A stretch of 40,005 nt of DNA from Rhodothermales bacterium (GTDB lineage Bacteria > Bacteroidota > Rhodothermia > Rhodothermales > BA12): NCBI GenBank assembly GCA_014879465.1, contig JACSSA010000114.1:1-40005 (forward strand), read 5' to 3'. The translations under genes were made by a program, and so were the position numbers. The notes beneath the pieces are model-generated. The model saw nothing but the letters and a program-made list of their open reading frames with translations, did not search any database and was not told the DNA's origin. Below, piece after piece: positions 1-9,600 of this stretch (position 1 is the stretch's first letter; every line of letters starts with the position of its first letter).

Positions 1-387
1 GGGCAGGGCACGACGACCGAGCGGACGGACTACACCTACGACGTGGCGAACCTGACGGCGGGCCGCCACACGTTCCGCCTTCGCCAAACCGACACCGACG
101 GCACGGTGCATCACAGCGCGAGCGTGACCATCGAGATTGGGACGGACGGACAGACGCTCGTGACGATCCTCGGCAACGGCAACGGCTCGCCTCGGGTGCG
201 GATCGAGGGCGCAGGCGCGGTTCGTGCGGAGGTGTACGACGTGCTGGGCCGCAGCGTGGCGAGGGTGTTTGACGGTGAGGTTTCGGGTACGGCGGAGGCG
301 TCGTTGCCCGCGTTGTCGTCGGGGTCGTATGTGGTGCGGGTGACGACAGTCGGACGGATGACCAGCCACACCGTCGTGGTGCGGTGA
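1..387 (+). CDS. C-terminal part of a secreted protein with a T9SS sorting domain (5' partial)
   Basis: The reading frame is open from the first base, so the gene starts outside the window and only the last 128 residues are seen. The final ~75 residues have the layout of a type IX secretion C-terminal sorting domain: a beta-rich segment with EVYDVLGRSV, then SGSYVVRV, ending in TVVVR. The same layout recurs at the ends of the proteins at 11541 and 13407 (VFDLLGRRI and VYDVLGREV; GVYVYRV and GVYVVRL). In Bacteroidota this domain sends the protein through the outer membrane and is removed or linked to a surface anchor. The function of the missing N-terminal part cannot be told. A perfect hairpin follows 8 bases after the stop. 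The T9SS assignment is confident; the cargo type is unknown. Confidence 0.85.
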   Translation, partial: GQGTTTERTDYTYDVANLTAGRHTFRLRQTDTDGTVHHSASVTIEIGTDGQTLVTILGNGNGSPRVRIEGAGAVRAEVYDVLGRSVARVFDGEVSGTAEASLPALSSGSYVVRVTTVGRMTSHTVVVR

Positions 388-395
388 ATCGTGGC

Positions 396-427
396 CACCC
401 TGTCAGGGGAGATACCCTGACAGGGTG
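396..427 (+). terminator. Hairpin terminator, CTGTCAGG family
   Basis: A perfect 13-bp stem: CACCCTGTCAGGG (396-408) pairs with CCCTGACAGGGTG (415-427) around the 6-base loop gagata. It starts 8 bases after the stop of the upstream gene. There is no clear T-run on either side, so it may also work as an mRNA 3' end. The same core occurs in the hairpins at 30075 and 38024. Confidence 0.7.
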
Positions 428-469
428 CCTCTTCGGCTGGGGAAAGCGATGGCGCTGCTCCGAGATCGG

Positions 470-1561
470 CTACGAACCTGACGAGGTTCGTCTTTGGCGT
501 TGCCGGACGGTAAAGCGTCGCCACGCGAGCGTGAGTGCGGCGCTGACGACGAGGTAGCCGCCGACGAGGAGCATCGCCTCCCATCCAGACCGGACGGCGT
601 ACGGCGGGCAGAGAATCAGCAGCACGTTGCCGATGACGAAGTAGCTGAACGTAACGCTGCCAAGGGCGTGGGCCGCAGCGCGTGCACGTCCACGCAGCAC
701 CTCGTCGAGCGCATACGCGACGGGAATGGTGAGCGCGGCACCGAGGATACCGTAGGCGTAGTAGATCGGGCTGTTGTGGGCGCGGTACTTCGACAGGTCG
801 GTGATGCCTTCGAAGAAGCCACGCACTCCCGTGTGCGTCATTTCCAAGCCCACCAGCGCGACCGCAAGCGCGAGAAACACGCCCGCCAGCACCCGAGCGT
901 CGAGGCGACGCTCGGAGGTGTAGAGGACGTTGCCGAAGGCCATCCCGGCCACGAGAAGGGTGAGCGAGTGGAAAGCGCTCGGCCCCCACGCGCCGCCGCG
1001 CCCGATGGTGATGTCGGCAAGAGCCTTGAACGTGTCGTTGGCCAGCGGAAGCCGGGCCAGCACAAGGGCGCTGATCGTCCAGACCGCTGCCACCAGCACG
1101 GCCAGCCCGCCGAAGCCGAACCGATGCCGCAGCGGCAACACGAACACGAGCGCGCCCAGCAGCAGGAAGTAGAGCGCGAAAATGACGGTGTAGCCTTCGA
1201 GCGTGAGAAAGCCGAAGCTTCGAAGCACAAAGCCAACGGATTCGGGGCGGGTGACGGCCACCAGCGCCGAAAGCACCACAAACGTCGTGTAGCATTGGCG
1301 CATCCGCCGGTAAAGGCGCGGGTACATCGCCGGGCCAAGGTCGCGGTACCGTCGGTAGTGTACCACTTCGGCCATCACGCCGAAGAGCAACAACAACCCC
1401 GGCGTGGCGCTGCGGGTGACGGATCGGACGACCAGCCACCACGACGGATCGGTGACGGCGCTGACGTTGAATTCGAGAAGGCCGTGCGAGAGCAGCGCCA
1501 GCGTAACGGTCAGAAACCGGTAGGTGTCGAGCGGGCCGATGCGGGAAGATGTGGCGGACAT
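470..1561 (-). CDS. Multi-spanning membrane protein, acyltransferase-3-like
   Basis: A protein of about 363 residues with roughly ten hydrophobic segments and Arg-rich loops between them. The N-terminus ([21 protein letters not shown]) resembles the opening of acyltransferase-3/OpgC-type integral membrane proteins, where R-x-x-x-L-D is followed by a first helix ending in a conserved His. Those enzymes move acyl groups onto surface sugars. The similarity is limited to the N-terminus and the general topology, so the family call is tentative. I place the start at the ATG at 1561; an in-frame ATG ten codons upstream (1591) is possible, but neither has a ribosome-binding site. The gene is divergent from the flavoprotein gene at 1646, with 84 bases between them. 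Confidence 0.6.
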   Translation of the reverse strand: MSATSSRIGPLDTYRFLTVTLALLSHGLLEFNVSAVTDPSWWLVVRSVTRSATPGLLLLFGVMAEVVHYRRYRDLGPAMYPRLYRRMRQCYTTFVVLSALVAVTRPESVGFVLRSFGFLTLEGYTVIFALYFLLLGALVFVLPLRHRFGFGGLAVLVAAVWTISALVLARLPLANDTFKALADITIGRGGAWGPSAFHSLTLLVAGMAFGNVLYTSERRLDARVLAGVFLALAVALVGLEMTHTGVRGFFEGITDLSKYRAHNSPIYYAYGILGAALTIPVAYALDEVLRGRARAAAHALGSVTFSYFVIGNVLLILCPPYAVRSGWEAMLLVGGYLVVSAALTLAWRRFTVRQRQRRTSSGS

Positions 1562-1634
1562 CGTGCGGAAGGACGGAGCAGGGCGGAGCATACGCGCCGC
1601 CGCGTTTCAAAACAAGTCTGCGCGTCTTCCGAGG

Positions 1635-1641
1635 TATCTTG
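1635..1641 (+). promoter_or_regulatory. Possible Bacteroidota-type -7 element (TATCTTG)
   Basis: TATCTTG resembles the TAnnTTTG -7 box of Bacteroidota promoters. It ends 4 bases before the ATG at 1646, so transcription from it would start at or within a base or two of the start codon. Similar strings lie before 13407 and 32512. This is pattern resemblance only. Confidence 0.3.
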
Positions 1642-1645
1642 CGGG

Positions 1646-2314
1646 ATGTCCGATTCGCCGCCCTTCGTCCCGCTTGCGTTCGACCGTCTCGCGCCCGGCG
1701 AGATGCAGACCCGCGCTGCTGTGTTCTACGCCGCAATGAACCGCCGTCGCACGGTGCGGCACTTTTCGCCCGAACCCGTCCCCGACGGCGTGGTGGAGGA
1801 TGTGCTTCGTACCGCCGGCACCGCGCCCAGTGGGGCACACCTCCAGCCGTGGCATTTCGTGGTCGTCCGCGATGGCGAGACGCGGCGGCAGCTGCGCACG
1901 CTTGCCGAAGAGGAAGAGCGAGCGTTCTACAGCGAACGCGCCCCGCAGGAATGGCTCGACGCGCTTGCGCCGCTTGGCACCGACGCCGACAAGCCGTTTT
2001 TGGAGACAGCCCCCGTCGTCATCGCCGTGTTCGCGCAGTCGTTTGGCCTGCTCCCGGACGGGCGGCGGGTGAAGCACTACTATGTGAGCGAGTCGGTGGG
2101 GATTGCCGTGGGTTTCTTGCTGGCGGCGCTGCACACCGCAGGTCTTGCCACGCTCACGCATACGCCCTCGCCGATGGGATTCTTGAACGAGCTGCTGGAT
2201 CGCCCGTCGCACGAGCGCCCGTACCTGCTCGTCGTGGCCGGGTATCCTGCCGAGGGTGCCACCGTCCCGGACCTGTCGCGCCCGGCGTTGGATGCCTTCA
2301 CAACCGTCGTATAG
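1646..2314 (+). CDS. Nitroreductase-fold flavoprotein, iodotyrosine deiodinase (IYD)-like
   Basis: A 222-residue FMN protein of the nitroreductase superfamily. It follows the IYD subgroup along nearly its whole length: RRTVRHFS at 34-41, GTAPSGAH at 58-65 with QPWHFVVV after it, [19 protein letters not shown] in the second half, and [14 protein letters not shown] near the end. IYD uses reduced FMN for reductive dehalogenation of halotyrosines. The substrate-gripping lid residues of the family, Glu, Tyr and Lys, appear as E91, Y95 and K116, with the E-x3-Y-x20-K spacing of characterised enzymes. Bacterial IYDs are known (for example from Haliscomenobacter). The ATG at 1646 gives the family's normal length. 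The MGMT-like gene starts 4 bases after the stop, so the two are probably co-transcribed. The subgroup is well supported; the natural substrate is not known. Confidence 0.85.
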   Translation: MSDSPPFVPLAFDRLAPGEMQTRAAVFYAAMNRRRTVRHFSPEPVPDGVVEDVLRTAGTAPSGAHLQPWHFVVVRDGETRRQLRTLAEEEERAFYSERAPQEWLDALAPLGTDADKPFLETAPVVIAVFAQSFGLLPDGRRVKHYYVSESVGIAVGFLLAALHTAGLATLTHTPSPMGFLNELLDRPSHERPYLLVVAGYPAEGATVPDLSRPALDAFTTVV

Positions 2315-2318
2315 CCGC

Positions 2319-2651
2319 ATGCCGCCGCCCGACTTCTTCTCCCGCGTCCTTGACCTCGTCGCCCACATTCCGTACGGACGCGTGACGACCTACGGCCATT
2401 TGGCACGAGCCGTGGGAAGTGCAGGCAGCGCCCGGACGGTGGGATGGGTGCTCAGCGGAGCCACCGCCAGCGGGCTTCCATGCCACCGGGTGGTGAACCG
2501 CTTCGGGGCGCTCAGTGGGGCAGTGCATTTTCCCTCGCCAACGTTTATGGAAGATGCACTGCGCAGCGAGGGCGTAACGTTCGACGACGAGGGCTGCGTG
2601 CGGCTCGACCGGCATCTCTGGGTGCCGGGTGACGACATTAAGCCGGTGTGA
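2319..2651 (+). CDS. MGMT/ATL-family DNA-alkylation protein, short form with active-site Cys
   Basis: A 110-residue protein made only of the C-terminal DNA-binding half of O6-alkylguanine-DNA alkyltransferase. IPYGRVTTYGHLA (17-29) is the usual helix-turn-helix entry, GWVLSG follows, and PCHRVV (54-59) is the active-site motif with the alkyl-accepting Cys at 55. The length matches alkyltransferase-like (ATL) proteins, which normally have Trp or Ala in place of this Cys and only flag alkylated bases for excision repair. This one therefore looks like an ATL-size protein that keeps the Cys and might transfer the alkyl group. It sits 4 bases behind the IYD-like gene. The family is certain; catalytic competence is inferred. 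Confidence 0.85.
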   Translation: MPPPDFFSRVLDLVAHIPYGRVTTYGHLARAVGSAGSARTVGWVLSGATASGLPCHRVVNRFGALSGAVHFPSPTFMEDALRSEGVTFDDEGCVRLDRHLWVPGDDIKPV

Positions 2652-2784
2652 AATTGACGGGTGTTGGAGCGGCGAGGCAGAGAACCAAGCGGACGAGAGG
2701 GGCTAAAAACCGCGTTGTCCGTAGGGGAAACCACGTCGCGGAGGAGGGGACAAGGCGAGAAAAAAGCCCTTTGTTCGATTTCCC

Positions 2785-2813
2785 TTGACGGCGGGTTACG
2801 AAGGCGTTATCAT
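2785..2813 (+). promoter_or_regulatory. Candidate sigma-70-type promoter of the lacI-family gene
   Basis: TTGACG (2785-2790) and TATCAT (2808-2813) are separated by exactly 17 bases. They lie 32-60 bases before the GTG start of the regulator and directly before its operator, so a bound repressor would cover the start site. Confidence 0.55.
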
Positions 2814-2822
2814 AGGGCCTGC

Positions 2823-2834
2823 GTAAGCGCTTAC
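2823..2834. promoter_or_regulatory. LacI-family operator in front of its own gene
   Basis: GTAAGCGCTTAC is a perfect 12-bp palindrome of the kind bound by LacI/GalR regulators (central CG). It lies 10 bases after the candidate -10 box and 10 bases before the regulator's start codon, which suggests autoregulation. The identical 12-mer occurs at 18584, and a one-base variant at 13373. Confidence 0.8.
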
Positions 2835-2844
2835 ACCTGCCCCT

Positions 2845-3837
2845 GTGTCTGTCACCATCTACGATATCGCTGCCGAGGCCGAGGTCTCCATCGCGACGGT
2901 CTCGCGGGTGCTCAACGGTTCGCCGCGGGTGGCGAAGGCGACGCGGGCGCGGGTGCATCGCGTGGCCGAGCGGATGGGCTACCAGCCGCACGCGCTCGCC
3001 CAAAGCTTGGCCCGCCAGACCACCGGCCTCGTCTCGGCGGTGATTCCGGTGCTGACCAACGACTTCTACATGGAGGTGTTGCGCGGCATCCAAGACGCGG
3101 TGGCGCAGAGCGACTTCGACCTGCTCGTCTACGCCGCTTCCGACCCCGAACACGTCGACGGCCAGCTTGCCCGGGCGCTCCAACGGGGCCGCGCCGAGGG
3201 CGTGTTGCTGCTCTCTACGCCGGTGGACGCTGCCCGCCGCGAACTGCTCAACGGCTCGACCGTCGTGCTGCTCGACGTGGCCGATGCGGCGTTCGACTCG
3301 TTTACGGTCGATAACAGCCTCGGTGGCTACCTCGCCACGCACCATCTGCTCGAAAACGGCTTCCAACGCATCGCGCACATCAGCGTTGTGCCGGAGCCGC
3401 TGCCTGCTCGCGAGCGCCGCGCCGGATACGAGCGCGCACTGGCCGAGGCCGGTCGGACGCCGCTGATCGCTGCCTCCGACCAACGCCCGTACGGCTTTTC
3501 CGAAGCGGCAGGATACGAGGCGATGACGGCGCTGCTGGCCCTTCCCGAACGCCCCGATGCGGTGTTCATCGCCTCGGACGCGCAGGCGCTGGGAGCGCTC
3601 TCTGCCTTGCGCGAGGCCGGTCTTTCCGCTCCGCACGACATGGCGGTCGTGGGGTTCGACGACATCAAGGTGGCGGAAGTGGTCGGCCTCTCCACCGTGC
3701 GTCAGCCGATGCACGAGATGGGCCGCCTGGCTGTCGAACGCCTTGTTGCTCGGCTGGCCGACAGCCAAGCGCCGCCTATCCAGCACGTCTTCTCCCCCAC
3801 TTTGGTCGTTCGCGCCTCGTCGGCGCGGCGCGTCTAA
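2845..3837 (+). CDS. LacI/GalR-family transcriptional regulator of the glucan locus
   Basis: A 330-residue protein of standard LacI length. Residues 3-55 are the DNA-binding headpiece: TIYDIAAEAEVSIATVSRVL contains the helix-turn-helix, and NGSPRVAKATRARV with YQPHALAQSLA is the hinge. From about residue 60 follows a periplasmic-binding-protein-like effector domain (TGLVSAVIPVLTNDFY, AVVGFDDIK, STVRQPMHEMG). Such proteins repress or activate sugar genes according to a bound sugar or sugar phosphate. Translation starts at a GTG. The three matching palindromes in front of this gene, the T9SS amylase and the malE-like gene make it the probable regulator of the locus, with maltose or maltodextrin the likely effector by context. 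The TonB receptor begins 38 bases after the stop and may be co-transcribed. Confidence 0.93.
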   Translation: MSVTIYDIAAEAEVSIATVSRVLNGSPRVAKATRARVHRVAERMGYQPHALAQSLARQTTGLVSAVIPVLTNDFYMEVLRGIQDAVAQSDFDLLVYAASDPEHVDGQLARALQRGRAEGVLLLSTPVDAARRELLNGSTVVLLDVADAAFDSFTVDNSLGGYLATHHLLENGFQRIAHISVVPEPLPARERRAGYERALAEAGRTPLIAASDQRPYGFSEAAGYEAMTALLALPERPDAVFIASDAQALGALSALREAGLSAPHDMAVVGFDDIKVAEVVGLSTVRQPMHEMGRLAVERLVARLADSQAPPIQHVFSPTLVVRASSARRV

Positions 3838-3875
3838 TCGGTTTCGTTCGCCTTCATTCTTCTGCTTCCCGCGCG

Positions 3876-6599
3876 ATGCGTCGCTTCGTTACCTCCTCCA
3901 CCCTTGCGGCCTTCTGGCTCGGCCTTGCCGGCGTGGCCGCTGCGCAGTCCGGCAAGATCACCGGCACCATCACCGACACGGCCAACGACAACGAGCCGAT
4001 GATCGGTGTGACCGTGCAGCTGGAAGGCACCGACCTTGGGGCGGTGACCGACCTCGACGGCAACTACACGATCATCGGTGTGCGGCCCGGCACATACGTC
4101 GTGACGGCCTCGTATGCAGGTTACCAGCCCGCCCGCGTGACGAACGTCCGCGTCTCCATCGACCTTACGACCCGCATCGATATCGCGATGCGCGAGTCGG
4201 CTCAGGCCGAAGAACTGGTGGTGACGGGCATCGGCGAGGCTCCGCTGGTGCAGCGCGACGTGACGGCCACCACGGCCATTGTGGGCGCGGAAGAGATCGC
4301 GGCGCTGCCGGTCGAAAACTTCGGCGATGTTGTGGCCCTGCAGGCGGGCGTGGTCAACGGCCACTTTCGTGGTGGACGCTCCGGCGAAGTCGGCTACTGG
4401 GTGGACGGCCTCCCGGTGACCGATGCCTACAACGGCGGCCTCGGCGTGTCGATCGAGAACTCGATGGTGCAGGAGCTGCAGGTCGTGACCGGCGCGTTCA
4501 ACGCGGAGTACGGGCAAGCCCTTTCGGGCATCGTCAACGTGGTCACCAAAGACGGCGAGAACCGCTTCTCCGGCAGCGTGTCGGGATTTATGGGCGACTA
4601 CGCCTCGTCGCACTCCGACCTTTTCCGCGGCGTGGATCAGATTTCGCCGCTGGCCGTGCGCAACGTGGAGGCCAACCTCTCCGGCCCGGTGGTGAAAGAT
4701 CGCCTGTGGTTTTTTACCACCGCGCGCTACTTCGGCAACGATGGGTTCCTGAAAGGCCAGAACCGCTACGTTCAGAACAGCTTCTTCCTCGACGCCAACA
4801 ACCGCACCGTCTACAACGACACGCTGCGCGGCGACATGGAAGATGTCGATTTCAACCCCTACGAGAAGGTTTCGGGGCAGCTCAAGCTCACCTACCGGGT
4901 GAACCGGAACATGCGCTTTGCCGCCAGCGCCATCGCCAGCCGCGATTGGAGCCGTGGGGCGGGCTACAACCTGCTGTTCCTGCCCGAAAACCGCCGCCTC
5001 AACCAAAACGAAGGGCTGTCGTCGTACCTCAAGTTTACGCACACGCTCTCGTCCAAGACGTTCTACGAGATCGGCCTGATTCGCAACGCCAACCGCTCGG
5101 AGAGCTACCTCTACGAAGACCCCCTTGACGCACGGTACATCACCGGCGGCGTCTCGACGGACACGTACACCTCGGGCTTTACGGCAGGCGGCACCGACAA
5201 CGGGCGCTTCAACCGTTCGACCACGACGTACTTGGGCAAGGTGGACGTGACAAGCCAGGTCAACCGCTACAACATGGTCAAGACGGGCGTCGAGTTTCGC
5301 CGCCACACGCTCGTCTACAACGACGACTACACGGTCATCGAGAACGTGCCGGGCACACTCACCCGCGACACCGCCTACGTGGCGACCGGCGGGCGTTACC
5401 GCTACAATCCCGTCGAGTTTGCAGCGTATGTGCAGGACAAGATCGAGGTGGCGGGCTTGATTGTGAACGTGGGCTTGCGCGCCGACTACTTCAACGCCAA
5501 CGGGGTGGTGCTGCGCGACGACCGCGACCCCAACGCGCTGTTCTTGGAGCGGCGGTTGGTGGGGCAAGACCCTGCCAATCTGGACTACACCCCGGACGAG
5601 TACTTCGAGGCGAGCGAGGGCAAATTCCAGCTTTCGCCGCGTCTTGGCGTGGCCTTCCCCATCTCGGAAGGCGGCGTGGTGCACTTCTCCTACGGCTTCT
5701 TCTTCCAGACGCCCAACTACGAGCGGCTCTACCAAAACCCGTACTTCCAGCTCGGCGCAGGCGGATCGGGTCTGGTGGGCCTGATTGGCAACGCCAACCT
5801 CAACCCCGAGCAGACGATCTCCTACGAGCTGGGCCTCAAGCAGCAGATCGGGCAGGGCGCAGCCGTCGAGGTGACGGCCTACGCCCGCGACATCCGCAAC
5901 CTCACCGGCACGGCAACCGACCCAATTCAGATCGACGGGACGGCGGTTTCCTACGGGCAGTTCTCCAACACGGACTTTGGTTTCGTGCGCGGCATCATCT
6001 TGCGCTTCGACCAGCGGGTTGGACGTAACGGCTTTGCGGGGATGGACTACACCTACCAGATTGCCCGCGCCAACTCGTCCGATCCCTCGCAGGTGTACAA
6101 CGCGGCAGCGAGCAAGGTGCAGCTCGAAACGCAGCTTGTGCGCACGCCGTGGGACCAGCGCCACACGGCCAACTTCTCCTTCGGCTTCAACAAGCCCAAC
6201 GCTTGGAGCTTCGGCGTGATTGCGCGCTTGGGCTCGGGCGAGCCGTACACGCCTTCGCGCAACACGTTGCAGGCCGGCGGGACGATCCAGCCGTCGTCGA
6301 TTCAGCTCAACTCGCTCGACAAGCCGTTCGTCTACAACGCCGACTTGGACGCGAGCAAGGTTTTCCGCCTGCAAAACCGCTACAACGTGACGGTTTTCGG
6401 GCGCGTGAGCAACCTCTTCGACCGGCTCAACCAGTACGACGTGTTCTCCGACACCGGAAGCGCAGCCTACACGCTCGACCAGACGCTGGCCGCGCGGACG
6501 TTTGTGGGCGATCCGGCGATCCTCGAGCGCTGGTACACGCAGCCTTACCGCTACGGCGAACCGCGCCGCGTGACGATCGGCCTCTCGCTCTCGTTCTAA
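3876..6599 (+). CDS. TonB-dependent outer-membrane receptor with carboxypeptidase-regulatory domain
   Basis: A 907-residue outer-membrane receptor. Residues 1-24 are a signal peptide ending AAAQ. Residues ~28-108 are a carboxypeptidase-regulatory-like domain (GKITGTITDTANDNEPMIGV, TDLDGNYTIIGVRPG). A TonB-box-like EELVVTG is at ~112. The plug follows to ~230 (GGRSGEVGYWVDGLPVTDAY, AEYGQALSGIVNVVTKDG), then a long beta-barrel ending in an aromatic residue (LSLSF). It takes a bulky ligand across the outer membrane with energy passed on by TonB. The domain order is that of SusC-like and related receptors, but no SusD-type partner is next to it. Its neighbours (LacI regulator, amylases, malE-like gene) suggest maltodextrins as ligand; this is inferred from position only. 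Confidence 0.93.
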   Translation: MRRFVTSSTLAAFWLGLAGVAAAQSGKITGTITDTANDNEPMIGVTVQLEGTDLGAVTDLDGNYTIIGVRPGTYVVTASYAGYQPARVTNVRVSIDLTTRIDIAMRESAQAEELVVTGIGEAPLVQRDVTATTAIVGAEEIAALPVENFGDVVALQAGVVNGHFRGGRSGEVGYWVDGLPVTDAYNGGLGVSIENSMVQELQVVTGAFNAEYGQALSGIVNVVTKDGENRFSGSVSGFMGDYASSHSDLFRGVDQISPLAVRNVEANLSGPVVKDRLWFFTTARYFGNDGFLKGQNRYVQNSFFLDANNRTVYNDTLRGDMEDVDFNPYEKVSGQLKLTYRVNRNMRFAASAIASRDWSRGAGYNLLFLPENRRLNQNEGLSSYLKFTHTLSSKTFYEIGLIRNANRSESYLYEDPLDARYITGGVSTDTYTSGFTAGGTDNGRFNRSTTTYLGKVDVTSQVNRYNMVKTGVEFRRHTLVYNDDYTVIENVPGTLTRDTAYVATGGRYRYNPVEFAAYVQDKIEVAGLIVNVGLRADYFNANGVVLRDDRDPNALFLERRLVGQDPANLDYTPDEYFEASEGKFQLSPRLGVAFPISEGGVVHFSYGFFFQTPNYERLYQNPYFQLGAGGSGLVGLIGNANLNPEQTISYELGLKQQIGQGAAVEVTAYARDIRNLTGTATDPIQIDGTAVSYGQFSNTDFGFVRGIILRFDQRVGRNGFAGMDYTYQIARANSSDPSQVYNAAASKVQLETQLVRTPWDQRHTANFSFGFNKPNAWSFGVIARLGSGEPYTPSRNTLQAGGTIQPSSIQLNSLDKPFVYNADLDASKVFRLQNRYNVTVFGRVSNLFDRLNQYDVFSDTGSAAYTLDQTLAARTFVGDPAILERWYTQPYRYGEPRRVTIGLSLSF

Positions 6600-6656
6600 A
6601 CACGCGCATCGTTCGTGCCTCTGCGGCCCCTTTTGATCGACGTCTTCTTTTCCGCA

Positions 6657-9600
6657 ATGGTCTTTCCTCGTTTCCTTCGCTCTTGGGCGTATGTCGCCAC
6701 GCTCGCGGCTGGCGTGCTCGCGATCGGTGTGCCGAACGCTACGGCGCAGACACGCGCCGATTTGCCCTCGTGGCTGTTTGACCCGACGTACTTCGGGCGA
6801 CGCGACTACGTCAAGAATGCCGTGATGGACGGCAACGAAGTTGCCATCACCGTCTTCAACACCGGCCTGCTGGGCGGCATCGGACAGGTGCGTGGCACAT
6901 GGCCTCGTTCGGCGGCCAGCCGCCTGCAAACGAACTATGTGGGCGACGTGTGGCCTATTGTGGCGCTCGAAATCCCGGTCAAGGGACGCAACGGGCAAGA
7001 CTCGCTCGTGCGCCACGCCGTCACAACCGACGGCCCGGATCTGAAAGCGCCCAACGTGGCACCGGGCCAGCCCGGCGTCATCTGGGCCTTCCAGCCCAAG
7101 CCCGGCTTCGCCAGCGACCGCGTGATCGGACGCGACGCGTCGGGGCGCGACGTGCGCAACGCCCGCTCCGCCCTCTCTACCGACCCCAACACCTGGCCCG
7201 ACTTCTGGCCCGATCAGCCCACCTGGATCGGCCCCGATGGCCGTGCCCAGTGGAACGGCTACTTCGGGCGTGACGTGCGCAACGCCGACCTCGAGACCTT
7301 CTTCTGGACGGACGACAGCAAGGACGAGGAGATGTACACGCGCTTCGGGTTCTTGCCGGATGCCACCGATGCCTCGCGTCGCGGCCAAGGGCTTGCCATG
7401 AAGGTACGCGGCCTGCAATGGAGCCAGTTCCTCGCCCAAGACGCCATCTTCTGGCTCTACGAAGTCACCAACACCAGCACCACCACCTATCCGCGCGTGG
7501 CCGTAGGCCTCAACGCAGGTACGCTCGCCGGTGGCGACGGCGACAGCGGCGACGACCTCGCCTTCTTCGACCAAGCCAACCGCATTGTGTATTCGTGGGA
7601 TGCCGACCCGCGCACCGGCAACAACGGGCAGCCCGTTGGCTACGTCGGTTACGGCTTCCTCGAATCGCCGGGCGACGCCACCAACGGCATCGACGACGAC
7701 GGCGACGGCGACCCGACCACCACGCTCGGGCGGGACATCGAGGGCCGTGCCTATGTCTCGACGGCGCTTGCCGGTACCGACAACACGTTCAATTCCGGCG
7801 ATTTCACCCCGCGCACCTTGGCGCAGGGCGACCCGATCGTGCTGATCAACGCGACCACCAACGCGCGTTCGGTGGTGTACCTCGGCAGCACGACCCAGAC
7901 GGTCACGAGCCAAGGCCGCAGCTACATCGTTGCGCCCGGTCAGGTGCTGCAGGAAAAGGAAACGCAGCTCCCCGGCTTCCGCGGCGAACTTCAGACCGTA
8001 ACCGAGCGCAACCTGATCGACGACGACCTTGACGGGATCGTGGACGAAGACCAAGATTTGCACGGGCCGGGCCGTCGCGCCCAAGCGTTCACGGGCGAGG
8101 TCATCAACCTGCCTGCGCTGCGGTACAAGAACTACGTCGGATTCTTCCGCGCCGTGAACGGACGGACGCCGACCACCGCCGACTCGGTGACGTTCGGGCT
8201 GCTCAATCCGATGATTGACGAAGACCGCAACGACGGGATAGACAACGACGGCGACTGGAGCGCCGCCACAGACGACCTTGGCGCCGATGGCGTGGTGGGT
8301 ACCGGCGACCGGGGCGAGGGCGATGGGCTTCCGACGCCGGGCGAACCCAACTTCGATGCGCTTGACGTGACGGAGTCCGACCAGGTGGGCCTCACCTCGT
8401 TCTACTACTTCACGCCGCCCACGGCGGTGCAGATGTCCAACGACCAGCAGGTCTGGGACGCGCTTACGCCCGGCTTCTTCACCACCGACCAAGAGTTGGC
8501 GCTTCAACGCCCGCGCGGCGTCGACGGCGACTTCATCTTCGGCTCCGGCTACTTCCGGCTGTCGCCGGGGCAGACGCTCCGGTTTACGCTGGCGCTGGTG
8601 TTTGGCAACGACCTTGCCGACATCACCAACAACACGCGGACGGTTCAGGAGATCTACAACCGCAACTACCAGTTCGCCCGTCCGCCCGATCGGCCCACGG
8701 TGCGGGGCGTGCCTGGCGACCGGCGCGTCACGATCTACTGGGACGGCGTGGCAGAGGAGTCCACCGACCCGATCTTGGGGCGCGACTTTGAGGGCTACAA
8801 GATCTACCGCTCGACCGACCCCAACTTCCGCGATCCCACCCGCATCACCGACGGGCGTGGCAACGCCGCCCTGGCCAAGCCGCTGGCTCAGTACGACCTC
8901 GCCAACACGGTGCAAGGCTTCTGGCCTGCCTACACCCGTCCGGTGTACGACTGCGGCTCGGCGCTTTGCACCGGGGCCGACTCGCTGGCCATCTTGCAGC
9001 GCTACATCGCCGCCACCGGCGCGCTCACGCAGCGCACCGCCGGAACGCCGTTCTATGTGGGCGAGAACACCGGCTTGCAGCACGTTTTCGTCGATTCGGT
9101 GGACGTTCGCAACGGCCAGACCTACTACTACTGCGTGACCGCCTACGACCGCGGCAGCCCCGAATTCTATCCGGCAGAGAACAACTGCGCCATCTCGGTG
9201 GCGGAAGACGGCTCGGTTTCTACGGGCACGAACGTCGTGGTGGTGCGTCCCCGGGCTGGGGCGGCAGGCCTCGTCGAAGGCTCGACCAACGTGGTTACGA
9301 TGTCCGGCTTTACGTCGGGCACGGTGTCGGCTGCGGTGGTAGATCCTGCCGTTCTGGTGCAGGATGCTCGGTACGAGGTGACGTTCAACGCGCCTACGGG
9401 TGCGGTGGTGGCCTCCACGTTCAACGTGCTGCGCAACGGCGTGGTGGTGCGCGAGAACGTGCCGATCACGCGGGCCGATACGCTCACAGTAGACGGCGTC
9501 CGGCTGTCCTTCGTCAACGACATTCTTCGCCTCAACAGCGATTCGACGCGCTGGGTGGCCGGTTCGGGCACGCAGATCGATACGCTGAACGCGCGCTTGC

